62,372 bases of DNA from Tenacibaculum dicentrarchi (GTDB lineage: Bacteria; Bacteroidota; Bacteroidia; Flavobacteriales; Flavobacteriaceae), in contig NZ_OESZ01000004.1 of assembly GCF_900239345.1 (NCBI RefSeq), forward strand, positions 1-62,372, written 5' to 3'. The translations under genes were made by a program, and so were the position numbers. Position 1 is the first letter of the stretch; every line of letters starts with the position of its first letter. Positions 43,706-51,795 of the stretch are shown one piece after another. The notes below the pieces were generated by a model. The model saw only the letters and a program-made list of their open reading frames with translations, was not told where the DNA came from and did not search any database.

Positions 43706-43897
43706 ATGAAAAAAGTATTGTTAACAGCACTATTTTTAGGTGCTTTTGTATCAGCGAATGCTGTAGAATTAGATGGAAGAGAGAATTGTCATTCGTACGC
43801 TTGTAGTGTGGTTGAATCTTACGAAAGCAATAATGGAGGAGAATTATCTTTAGAGGATGCAGATGCTATTTATGATATGGCATATGAAAGTTGTTAA
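43706..43897 (+). CDS. small secreted three-cysteine peptide (63 aa)
   Basis: I do not recognise the family. A textbook signal peptide (MKKVLLTALFLGAFVSANA) is followed by a 44-residue acidic mature part, VELDGRENCHSYACSVVESY then ESNNGGELSLEDADAIYDMA and YESC. It has three cysteines; two could form a disulfide and one stay free, or a dimer could form. The spacing C-x4-C and a C-terminal Cys may suit a compact helical hairpin. It has its own -7 element upstream and a hairpin right after its stop, so it may be made in excess over the genes that follow. Its position in front of an outer-membrane barrel gene suggests a partner or cargo. A bacteriocin, signal or metal-binding role are all untested guesses. 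Confidence 0.75.
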   Translation: MKKVLLTALFLGAFVSANAVELDGRENCHSYACSVVESYESNNGGELSLEDADAIYDMAYESC

Positions 43898-43910
43898 AAA
43901 ATAATTTATT

Positions 43911-43939
43911 AACTCACTAGTGTAAAGCTAGTGGGTTTT
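43911..43939 (+). terminator. hairpin after the cysteine-peptide gene (partial terminator)
   Basis: Stem AACTCACTAG / CTAGTGGGTT (one G-T pair) followed by TTTTAAT. The T run is short, so read-through into the GLPGLI gene 20 bp further is likely; this would give more peptide message than downstream message. Confidence 0.6.
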
Positions 43940-43958
43940 AATATTTAATAAAGTAATT

Positions 43959-44630
43959 ATGAGAATACTATTTATTTTAATTATACTCCCTTTTTTTTGT
44001 TTTTCTCAATCAGGGATTATAAAATATAAGGTAATACCAGACCTTAAAAACAGTGAGAAATTAGATATATATAGAAAGGAAATAAAATTAATGTCTTTTA
44101 CCTTAAAATATGAAAAGGAACATTCTTATTTTTATATGAATAAACACATTCCTCTAAATAAGTTATATGCTAATATTGCATCAGTTTTAATAAAAGGACA
44201 CAGACCTTGGTTTCAGAATAATAAAAACAAAGAGGTTGTTTATAAAGAAGAGATAAAGAATAAAACTTATGCCGTAATACATGATGAAAAGTTTTCTAAT
44301 TGGGAGTTATTAGGGGATACGAAAATTATTGAAGGATATACTTGCTATAAAGCTATAAGAAAAGAATTAGAATATGGAAATAAAAAAACAAATATTATTA
44401 CAGCTTGGTACACGCCAGAAATTCCTGTTTCATACGGCCCTGCGGGTAATGGTGGTTTACCAGGGTTAATATTACAATTGTATAGAGTCAGGAAAGGGAC
44501 ATATACAGTAGATAAAATAATTCTGAATCCTAAACAAATAAAAGTTCCTCTTCCTGAAAATTCAAAGAAAATAGATGTTGCAACATTGATTAAATTGAAG
44601 CGTCAAGCAAGAAAAGTTACTATTGATTAG
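43959..44630 (+). CDS. GLPGLI-family exported protein
   Basis: A Bacteroidota-specific exported family named after its conserved motif, here GNGGLPGLILQLYR near residue 165. The 223-residue protein has a signal peptide (MRILFILIILPFFCFS) and the usual pattern of beta strands, including TKIIEGYTCYKAIRKE and AWYTPEIPVSYGPAGNGGLPG. Function is unknown; the genes are typically found next to TonB-receptor-like barrels, as here, where the barrel gene follows after 40 bp. Confidence 0.93.
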   Translation: MRILFILIILPFFCFSQSGIIKYKVIPDLKNSEKLDIYRKEIKLMSFTLKYEKEHSYFYMNKHIPLNKLYANIASVLIKGHRPWFQNNKNKEVVYKEEIKNKTYAVIHDEKFSNWELLGDTKIIEGYTCYKAIRKELEYGNKKTNIITAWYTPEIPVSYGPAGNGGLPGLILQLYRVRKGTYTVDKIILNPKQIKVPLPENSKKIDVATLIKLKRQARKVTID

Positions 44631-44670
44631 TTAAAATACTACAAAAAATAAAAATTACTCTAATTTTTTT

Positions 44671-47310
44671 ATGAGAAAATACATTTTAGTCTTAGTTTTA
44701 TTTTTTTTTTTTATTAAAAACTATAGTCAAACTATAGTTTCGGGTATTATAAAAAGTAAAACCGAAGTACTAGTAGGAGCTAATATATTAGCAAAACCTT
44801 TAACAAAAGGAGCTAAATTTTCTTATGCTGTTACAAATGTCAATGGAAAATATACATTAAAACTAACTAAAAACGCATTGTATAAGTTTACAATTAGTTT
44901 TGTAGGGTGTATAACTTTAAAAGAAGATATTTTATTGAATACCTCTAAATTAACTAAAAATTTTAATTTAAAAGAAGACCCAAATGAATTACAAGAGATA
45001 ATTATAAATTATAAAGAACCTATTGTTGTTAAAAAAGATACCACAACATACAGAGTAAAATCGTTTGTCAATGGTAAAGAGCATAAATTACGAGAAGTAC
45101 TTAAAAAATTACCAGGAGTAGAAGTTGATAGAAATGGTAATGTAACTGTAAAAGGGAAAAAAGTTACTACTGTTTTGGTTGAAAATAAAGAGTTTTTTAC
45201 AGGAGATTCTAAATTAGCGGTTAATAATATTCCAGCCGATGTAGTTAAAGAGATTCAGGTAATAGAAGATTATCACGAAAGTGATTTGTTAAAAGGTTTT
45301 GAAACATCAGAAGAAGTTGCTTTAAATATTAATTTAAAAGAAGATAAAAAGCAGTTTGCTTTTGGTGATATGGAAATTGGTGCAGGTATAAAGGATAGGT
45401 ATATTTTTCATCCTACATTATTTAAGTATAGTAAAAAAACTAGTTACTCTTTTATAGGAGATGCAAATAATACTAGTAATAAATCATTCACATTAAAAGA
45501 CTATATAAATTATGAAGGTGGTTTAGATACCGATAATTTAAGTGAAATTTTTAGTTCTTCAGTAGCTAAATTGTTAAGAAATAAAAAATTTTATGACAAT
45601 AAACATTATTTTGGAGGTTTGAATTTTCAATATGAAACTAATCCTAAGAATCGTTGGACAGCTTTTTTTATTGCTTTACAAGATAAAACGGATGTAGCAC
45701 AACAACAAAATAATGATTATATTATCGATGATATTCAAGAGCAACGTGTTACTCATGAAAACCTTAATCAGTCGGTCTTATTGGGTAAACTACAATTAAA
45801 ATCTGCCCCTTCTAAAAAATTAAGAATAAAACTTGAAAATAAGCTAGAAATAATTTCAGGATTAAACAATCTAGAAAATGAAAGTAATTTAATAAATAAC
45901 AATAATCTAATCTTCTCAAAAAACAATAATGTAAATACTTTGAGTTTACAATCAGGACTTAAAATAGAGCGAAAAATTAATGAATATCATACCTCTCAAG
46001 CTAAGTTACATGTAAAATTTTCTAAAGTATCAGAAAACCAAAAGTGGTTAGCGAATAACAATATATTTTCATCACAAATACCTATTACACCAAGTGCTAA
46101 TTTAAATGTAACTCAGAATATTGAAAATAAAAAATATGAATTTAAAAGCTTGTTAAAACATTTTTGGATTGTAAACCCAGTTAATCATTTATTTTTTTCG
46201 CTAAAGAATAATTTGTTTGCAACAGATTATAACAATAATATACAACAGCTTTTAATTGGTGAAAATAAAATTTTTGACAATTTTAAAAATAATAGTTTAG
46301 ATAAGCAATTGTTTTCATCAGTTTGTATTAAATATAAATATTTGTTAGGAGATGTTTTTTTTACAACCCAACTAGAGTATTTAAATTATATACGAAGCAC
46401 CAGTCAGTTTTTAGAAGATAAAATATATAATAATTTTTTTTTACTACCCCAGTTTGAAGCAAATTGGGAAATTGATAATAAGCGAAGTTTAAAATTTAGT
46501 TATCTATTAAAGAATAAGTTCCCTAGATATCAAGATTTTTTTATTAATAATAGTTTACATGATTTTAATTCGGTAAGATTAGGAAATATCAATTTGAGAG
46601 AAAGTAATTATCATACGTTTAGGATTTATTTTAGAAAATATCAAAGTTATGGTTGGAGTTTTTACCCTAGAATAAACTATAAAATTATAAAAAGTAGGCT
46701 TCAAAATAAATATTTATCAAAAGGTATTTATTATATAAATACTCCTGTTAATACGATTCTTCCTGAAAAGGAATTAAATATTTCTACAAGGGTTGTATAT
46801 GGTTATAAATATTGGAGGGCAAGTTTAAGAACAAGCTATGTAAATAGAAATTATGTAAGTTTTAATGCAAATAAAGAAATTTTGGCAACCAATAATAGTT
46901 TTTCAGTTTTTGGAGGCTTTAAATCGATGTATATAAAAGGTCCTAATATAGATGTTTCTTTTAATCATAATTATAATACCAATAAAAATTTATTTTTTAA
47001 CAGTATTTCAGATAAAACAAAATTTAATTTAGCATTAGATTATGATATAAATGATTGGCAGTTTAAAGCAGAAACTAGGTATTCGTATTTTAAGAATAAA
47101 ACTTCAAAAACAACGAATATTTTTAATGAAACAAATGCTTCTATTTTTTATCAAAAAGAAGATAGTATGTGGGGTTTTGAACTAAAGGCAACCAATATTG
47201 GAAATAATACACATAGAATATCGTCTAGCTTATCCGATATTTTATTTTACGAAACAAAAACAAGACTTTTTCCAAGAACTATTTTGGCAAAAGTGGTTTA
47301 TAAAATTTAA
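44671..47310 (+). CDS. TonB-receptor-like outer-membrane barrel protein with N-terminal carboxypeptidase-like domain
   Basis: An 879-residue outer-membrane protein. A signal peptide (ending NYSQT) precedes a carboxypeptidase-regulatory-like beta domain (about 20-110: VSGIIKSKTEVLVGANILAK), then a plug-like domain (about 125-210: LREVLKKLPGVEVDRNGNVT, VLVENKEFFTGDSKLAVNNI) and a long barrel of alternating aromatic strands to the end (FPRTILAKVVYKI). I see no clear TonB box. This architecture is the usual partner of GLPGLI genes. Transport or surface assembly of a peptide is possible; the ligand is unknown. Its stop is 8 bp before the lipoprotein gene, so they are co-transcribed. Confidence 0.88.
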   Translation: MRKYILVLVLFFFFIKNYSQTIVSGIIKSKTEVLVGANILAKPLTKGAKFSYAVTNVNGKYTLKLTKNALYKFTISFVGCITLKEDILLNTSKLTKNFNLKEDPNELQEIIINYKEPIVVKKDTTTYRVKSFVNGKEHKLREVLKKLPGVEVDRNGNVTVKGKKVTTVLVENKEFFTGDSKLAVNNIPADVVKEIQVIEDYHESDLLKGFETSEEVALNINLKEDKKQFAFGDMEIGAGIKDRYIFHPTLFKYSKKTSYSFIGDANNTSNKSFTLKDYINYEGGLDTDNLSEIFSSSVAKLLRNKKFYDNKHYFGGLNFQYETNPKNRWTAFFIALQDKTDVAQQQNNDYIIDDIQEQRVTHENLNQSVLLGKLQLKSAPSKKLRIKLENKLEIISGLNNLENESNLINNNNLIFSKNNNVNTLSLQSGLKIERKINEYHTSQAKLHVKFSKVSENQKWLANNNIFSSQIPITPSANLNVTQNIENKKYEFKSLLKHFWIVNPVNHLFFSLKNNLFATDYNNNIQQLLIGENKIFDNFKNNSLDKQLFSSVCIKYKYLLGDVFFTTQLEYLNYIRSTSQFLEDKIYNNFFLLPQFEANWEIDNKRSLKFSYLLKNKFPRYQDFFINNSLHDFNSVRLGNINLRESNYHTFRIYFRKYQSYGWSFYPRINYKIIKSRLQNKYLSKGIYYINTPVNTILPEKELNISTRVVYGYKYWRASLRTSYVNRNYVSFNANKEILATNNSFSVFGGFKSMYIKGPNIDVSFNHNYNTNKNLFFNSISDKTKFNLALDYDINDWQFKAETRYSYFKNKTSKTTNIFNETNASIFYQKEDSMWGFELKATNIGNNTHRISSSLSDILFYETKTRLFPRTILAKVVYKI

Positions 47311-47318
47311 AATAATAT

Positions 47319-47840
47319 ATGAGATATTATATAGTAATAAGTATTTTGGTCTTATTTATAGCTTGTGGTTCAGTAAAAAAAATAATCGTTGAAGAAAATA
47401 GTAAAGAGGAGTTTACAGGTATTATAACAATGTCAAAATTATTAAAAGAGCCTTATGGAAAATGGTTTAAATCGCGTTATGAAGCTTATCAATTAGATGA
47501 TTCCTTAAAAATTAGTGTGCAAAAATATTTTAGAGATGTTAAAATTAAAGCATTTATAGGTCTTTGGTGTAGCGATAGTAAACGAGAAATACCTTCTTTA
47601 CTTAAAATAGTAAAAGAAGGTAATATCTCTGAAAAAAATATTGAAATCATAGCCGTTAATCATAAGAAAAAAGCAAAAGGGTTAGAAAAAGGTTTTACTA
47701 TTTTTAGGGTACCAACTTTTATCTTTTATAAAAATAACAAAGAACTAGGAAGATTTGTTGAACTTCCTCAAGAAACTTTAGAACAAGATATTTTAAAAAT
47801 AATAACAGGTAAACCCTATAAACATTTTTATCAAAAATAA
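47319..47840 (+). CDS. thioredoxin-fold lipoprotein with a single active-site cysteine
   Basis: The 173-residue protein begins with a lipobox (LVLFIACGS), so it is probably lipidated at C16 and held at a membrane facing the periplasm. The rest is a thioredoxin fold: FIGLWCSDSKREIPSLL at the active-site position and FRVPTFIFYKNNKELGRFV with the cis-Pro. The usual CxxC is CSDS here, a monothiol form, which favours isomerase-, peroxidase- or glutaredoxin-like chemistry over reduction of disulfides. It ends the cluster that begins with the three-cysteine secreted peptide, which offers a natural substrate; that pairing is inference. Confidence 0.85.
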   Translation: MRYYIVISILVLFIACGSVKKIIVEENSKEEFTGIITMSKLLKEPYGKWFKSRYEAYQLDDSLKISVQKYFRDVKIKAFIGLWCSDSKREIPSLLKIVKEGNISEKNIEIIAVNHKKKAKGLEKGFTIFRVPTFIFYKNNKELGRFVELPQETLEQDILKIITGKPYKHFYQK

Positions 47841-47841
47841 A

Positions 47842-48870
47842 CTACCTATTTATTCCTCGTTTACTAATCCAACGTTGATATTTAACCGCATTTCTGTTGT
47901 GTTGCGCTAATGAATTTGCAAAATCATGAAAACCAATTTTTGTAACACTCGCACACATATAATAGTAGTTATGTTTTTTGTAATTTAAAACCGCATCAAT
48001 CGCCGAAACATCAGGCATCGCAATTAAAGTAGGCGGTAAGCCCGTCTTTTTATACGTATTATAAGCTGATTCAATTTCTAAATCTTTAGTTAAAACACGT
48101 TTTACGACAAAATCGTCTCCTTTTAGCTGTTTGATGCAATAAATTACCGTAGGATCGGCTTGTAATGGCCAACCATCTCTTAACCTGTTTAAATACAACC
48201 CAGCCACAATTGGGCGTTCACTTTTTTGCGCAGTTTCTTTTTGAACTATTGATGCCAAGGTACTCACTTCTTTTTTTGATAAGTTTAATTTTTTCGCTTT
48301 TTCTAATCTTGATGAGTTCCAAAAACGATTATATTCGGTAAGCATTTTATTACGAAATTTTTCTGCGGATGTATTCCAGTAAAATTCATAACTATTAGGA
48401 ATATACATTCCTAAAGCATTTTTTTGATTAAACCCATTTTTAGTTAAAAAAGAAACATCTCTCATTACTTTTACTAAAGAAATCGAATCAGTTTCAATTT
48501 GTGTTGCAATTCTTCCTGCTAATTTTTCTAATGAATCTTGATTGTTAAAAGAAAGTTTTATCGGAGTTTGATTTCCATTTCGAAGTAAATTAACTACATC
48601 GTTTAAACTCATTCCTTTTTTTAAAAGATATTTTCCTCCTTTAGGTTTGGTAAAACGTTTTTTATCGGCAACCCAAATAAAATTTTCAGGAGTATCCATG
48701 TATGTTGTCAATTGTTTTTTAACATCATTAAAGGTATCTTCCGATTTTATATAGATTGCGCCACTTTTTGTAATTGATTTTCCGTAAATTTTTTGATAAA
48801 AATTAAAACCAACAATACCACCAATTAAAAAGATAGTAGTAATAACTCCGTATATTATTTTCTTATTCAT
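47842..48870 (-). CDS. mltG: endolytic peptidoglycan transglycosylase MltG
   Basis: Cuts nascent glycan strands at the inner membrane and so sets their length. The 342-residue protein has an N-terminal membrane anchor (IIYGVITTIFLIGGIVGFNF), a LysM-like domain (about 30-100) and the YceG catalytic domain with the Glu in LASIVQKETAQKSERP followed by VAGLYLNRLRDGWPLQADPT. It overlaps the GNAT gene by 8 bp, forming a dapF-GNAT-mltG operon; DapF also supplies peptidoglycan precursor. Confidence 0.94.
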   Translation of the reverse strand: MNKKIIYGVITTIFLIGGIVGFNFYQKIYGKSITKSGAIYIKSEDTFNDVKKQLTTYMDTPENFIWVADKKRFTKPKGGKYLLKKGMSLNDVVNLLRNGNQTPIKLSFNNQDSLEKLAGRIATQIETDSISLVKVMRDVSFLTKNGFNQKNALGMYIPNSYEFYWNTSAEKFRNKMLTEYNRFWNSSRLEKAKKLNLSKKEVSTLASIVQKETAQKSERPIVAGLYLNRLRDGWPLQADPTVIYCIKQLKGDDFVVKRVLTKDLEIESAYNTYKKTGLPPTLIAMPDVSAIDAVLNYKKHNYYYMCASVTKIGFHDFANSLAQHNRNAVKYQRWISKRGINR

Positions 48871-49399
48871 GTATCAATTGAAATAAAATTTCGTCTTTAT
48901 AAGTTCCGTTAGTAAAAATCCACTCTTTTTTGATGCCGATTTGTTTAAAATTATGTTTTGTAAACAGCCGAATACTATTTTTATTATCCGCAGTAATATT
49001 TGCATATAATTGATGCAATTGCAAATGTGTAAAACAATAGTTTATTAATAGTTTTAGTGCTTCAAAGGCAAGTCCTTTTTTTTGATACTTCGGATGAATT
49101 AAAATACCGATACCCGCTCTTTTATGCTGCGGATTAAAATCAAAAAGATCAATCATTCCGATAGCTTCTTTTTTATCTTCACTTTTAGTACTTATTTCAA
49201 TAACCAACCGCAATTGCTTTGCCTGATAAATATCTAAATGTGCATTTTCGAGATATTGTTTTAAAATAAATCGTGAAAATGGCGCTTGTGTGTGGCTAAC
49301 TTCCCAAAAAGACTCGTTGTTTTCTATAGCAAAAAGAAAGGCTAAATCTTCGGGTTCGATGGCTCTTAAATTTAGAACATCGCCTTTTAAAGTTGTCAT
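48863..49399 (-). CDS. GNAT-family N-acetyltransferase (RimJ/RimL-like)
   Basis: The 178-residue protein shows the GNAT core: LRAIEPEDLAFLFAIENN at the start, the acetyl-CoA pyrophosphate loop RAGIGILIHPKYQKKGLAFE, and NITADNKNSIRLFTKHNFKQ. It is closest to the ribosomal-protein alanine acetyltransferase type (SpeG/RimJ-like), but the acceptor is unknown. Situated between dapF (6 bp) and mltG (8-bp overlap). Confidence 0.9.
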   Translation of the reverse strand: MTTLKGDVLNLRAIEPEDLAFLFAIENNESFWEVSHTQAPFSRFILKQYLENAHLDIYQAKQLRLVIEISTKSEDKKEAIGMIDLFDFNPQHKRAGIGILIHPKYQKKGLAFEALKLLINYCFTHLQLHQLYANITADNKNSIRLFTKHNFKQIGIKKEWIFTNGTYKDEILFQLIHE

Positions 49400-49405
49400 T
49401 TTAAA

Positions 49406-50179
49406 TTAAATTTTAATTGCTCCTTTAAAAACCAATTCGGCTTTTCCTTTTAAGAAAATATCGGTATAATTTCCGTCTTTTTCATTAAAACTAACTTCTA
49501 ATAAACCACCTTGAACAGGTAAGCTAATTATATTATCTGTAGTTTTTTTGGTAGCGTGCATAGCAATGGCAACAGCCGTAACACCTGTTCCGCAAGCTAA
49601 GGTTTCATCTTCTACACCTTTTTCGTAGGTTCGAACTCTAAAAGTATTCTTGTTTATTTGCTGTACAAAATTTACGTTAGTTCCTTGAGCTCCGTAGTCG
49701 TTATATCTGATTTTTTTACCATTTTCAAAAACAGGGTAATTGTCTAAATTATCGACTAACTCAACATGATGTTGCGTTCCCGTATTGGCAAAAACAGCAT
49801 GTTGTTTGATAATAATTTCATTTACATTTATCATCTGTAAAGAAACGATACCGTTATTTATTTGGGCATAATGTTCGCCATCAAAAGCGGTAAAAGTTGT
49901 TTCTGTATCAATAATACCTAATTCTTTGGCAAAAGCCACTGCACAGCGTCCGCCATTTCCACACATGGTTTGGCTTGCATCGGCATTAAAATAAAACATT
50001 TTAAAATCGGTGATAGCATCATTTTCTAGAAGAATAACACCATCGGCACCAACACCAAAATGTCGATGACATAGTTTGCTAATTAATTTTGCATCGTTTT
50101 TAGGGAAATTCTCGTTTCGATTATCGATAATAACAAAATCGTTTCCTGTTCCTTGGTATTTGTAAAATTGTAAATTCAT
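49406..50179 (-). CDS. dapF: diaminopimelate epimerase
   Basis: Converts LL- to meso-diaminopimelate for peptidoglycan and lysine. The two catalytic cysteines are in MCGNGGRC and ETLACGTGVTAVAIAM, and the N-terminal FYKYQGTGNDFVIIDN is typical. I choose ATG 50179 (257 residues): an ATG nine codons upstream lies before the -7 element at 50186-50193, which is six bases from the chosen start, so the longer form would not be in the message. Confidence 0.96.
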   Translation of the reverse strand: MNLQFYKYQGTGNDFVIIDNRNENFPKNDAKLISKLCHRHFGVGADGVILLENDAITDFKMFYFNADASQTMCGNGGRCAVAFAKELGIIDTETTFTAFDGEHYAQINNGIVSLQMINVNEIIIKQHAVFANTGTQHHVELVDNLDNYPVFENGKKIRYNDYGAQGTNVNFVQQINKNTFRVRTYEKGVEDETLACGTGVTAVAIAMHATKKTTDNIISLPVQGGLLEVSFNEKDGNYTDIFLKGKAELVFKGAIKI

Positions 50180-50185
50180 AGAAAG

Positions 50186-50193
50186 CAAATATA
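50186..50193 (-). promoter_or_regulatory. dapF operon -7 promoter element
   Basis: Reads TATATTTG on the minus strand, matching TAnnTTTG, six bases before the chosen dapF start. It implies a nearly leaderless transcript and decides the start codon. Confidence 0.5.
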
Positions 50194-50261
50194 CATATTT
50201 TATCAACTAAATAGAAGTGTTAAATACAGGTTAAACTCCGTTAAAATGACGTTAAACAGAT

Positions 50262-50290
50262 TTGTTGCAGTTGTTTAAATCTTATCTTTG
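50262..50290 (+). promoter_or_regulatory. htrA promoter (-33 TTG and -7 TATCTTTG)
   Basis: TTG at 50262-50264 and TATCTTTG at 50283-50290 are separated by 18 bp, matching the full Bacteroidota consensus TTG-N17-19-TAnnTTTG. This is the best complete promoter in the window and excludes the in-frame ATG at 50262 as the htrA start. Confidence 0.65.
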
Positions 50291-50315
50291 GATAAACATT
50301 ATACGCATAAAAAAG

Positions 50316-51704
50316 ATGATAAAAACACTTAAAACCTTAGGGATAGCAGTAATAGGCGGTGTAATAACACTTGCAGGCTATAAAATAGTACTTGAACAGC
50401 AGTTAATAAATACTGCCGAAAATAAAATTGAAAATCAAGCAGAAGCTTTACAAACAACGCCTGTAAATTATATGCCAACAGTGGTTAATTCAATAGCAGC
50501 TCCAACCGATTTTACTCAGGCAGCATCAAAAACGGTGCATGCTGTGGTGCATGTTAAAAATACGGCGGTAAGAACACAACGCAATCCGTATGCGCAACTT
50601 TTTGGAAGAAATGAAACACAAAAATATCAGCAAGTAGGAACGGGTAGTGGGGTTATTATTTCGCCCGATGGCTATATTATTACCAATAATCATGTAATAG
50701 CAGGGGCTACAGATATTGAAATTACCCTAAATAATCGAAAAAAATTAAAAGCAGTTTTAATTGGTGCCGATAAAAGCAATGACATCGCCTTATTAAAAGT
50801 TGAAACGGATGAAGCGTTGCCTAATTTAGCTTTCGGAAATTCCGATAATGCCAAAATAGGCGAGTGGGTTTTAGCCGTTGGTAATCCATATAATTTAACA
50901 TCGACTGTAACGGCAGGAATTGTAAGCGCCAAAGGGCGTGATTTAGATGGAAATAAAAATATAGAAGCTTTTATTCAAACCGATGCAGCTGTAAATCCAG
51001 GAAATAGTGGAGGAGCTTTGGTAAACACTCGTGGTGAATTAATTGGAATTAATACGGCAATTTCATCAAAAACAGGTTCTTTTATAGGGTATTCGTTTGC
51101 CGTGCCTTCTAATATTGCTAAAAAGGTGGTAGATGATTTATTAGAATTCGGGATTGTACAACAGGCAATATTAGGCATCAGTATTGATGCAACTGTTAAA
51201 GATATTGAAGGGGTAAAAATAGGCGCAATTACAAATAATAGTGAGGCTAAAAAAGCAGGTTTGCAACAGGGCGATATTATTACCAAAGTAAATGCTGTTA
51301 AAATAGCGAAGTTTTCTGATTTAAAAGGACAATTAACAGCAAAAAGACCAGGGGAATATGTGAGTGTAACTGTGCTTAGAAATGACAAGGTTTTAACTAA
51401 AAATGTAAAATTAGGTAAAAAAGATACTTTTACATCGCTTTCTTTTGGCGTACAGCTAAAGGATTTAACACCCGAAGAAAAAAAGAAATACAAGCTAAAA
51501 AGTGGGGCGAAAATAACAAGGACAAATAATAAAGGATTTCAATATTATAAAGTAGGCGAAGGGTATATTTTAACAAAAATAAACGGAAAAGAGGTGCAGG
51601 GAGCTTCGCAGGCGGTTTCAATATTAGATACCTATACAGGCGAAGCGCAAATGTATTTAGAGTTATTAAGCCCTAGTGGAAAAATTGAACGCTATCGTTT
51701 TTAA
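50316..51704 (+). CDS. HtrA/DegP-type serine protease (Do family)
   Basis: A periplasmic quality-control protease. The 462-residue protein from ATG 50316 has an N-terminal membrane anchor or signal (LKTLGIAVIGGVITLAGYK), the trypsin-like domain with the triad His in IITNNHVIAGA, Asp in SNDIALLKVE and Ser in NPGNSGGALVN, a PDZ domain (LGISIDATV...AKKAGLQQGDIITKVN) and a shorter, degenerate second PDZ-like domain at the C-terminus. The ATG at 50262 coincides with the -33 element of the promoter, so I use 50316. Confidence 0.94.
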   Translation: MIKTLKTLGIAVIGGVITLAGYKIVLEQQLINTAENKIENQAEALQTTPVNYMPTVVNSIAAPTDFTQAASKTVHAVVHVKNTAVRTQRNPYAQLFGRNETQKYQQVGTGSGVIISPDGYIITNNHVIAGATDIEITLNNRKKLKAVLIGADKSNDIALLKVETDEALPNLAFGNSDNAKIGEWVLAVGNPYNLTSTVTAGIVSAKGRDLDGNKNIEAFIQTDAAVNPGNSGGALVNTRGELIGINTAISSKTGSFIGYSFAVPSNIAKKVVDDLLEFGIVQQAILGISIDATVKDIEGVKIGAITNNSEAKKAGLQQGDIITKVNAVKIAKFSDLKGQLTAKRPGEYVSVTVLRNDKVLTKNVKLGKKDTFTSLSFGVQLKDLTPEEKKKYKLKSGAKITRTNNKGFQYYKVGEGYILTKINGKEVQGASQAVSILDTYTGEAQMYLELLSPSGKIERYRF

Positions 51705-51751
51705 AAGATGTTTTTATTTTATAAAACCCTAAGTAAGCCATTTGAAATTCT

Positions 51752-51759
51752 TATTTTTG
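51752..51759 (+). promoter_or_regulatory. gap gene -7 promoter element
   Basis: TATTTTTG, matching TAnnTTTG, 36 bp before the gap start. The -33 TTG is not evident. Confidence 0.45.
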
Positions 51760-51795
51760 TAGGAAATTTTTTTAAAATTTAGTTAACACACAACT

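Noticed and set aside
43911..43939. Full terminator isolating the cysteine-peptide gene from the GLPGLI gene
   Set aside because: The stem is only about 10 bp and the T run is short, and the next start is 20 bp away; attenuation with read-through is more likely.
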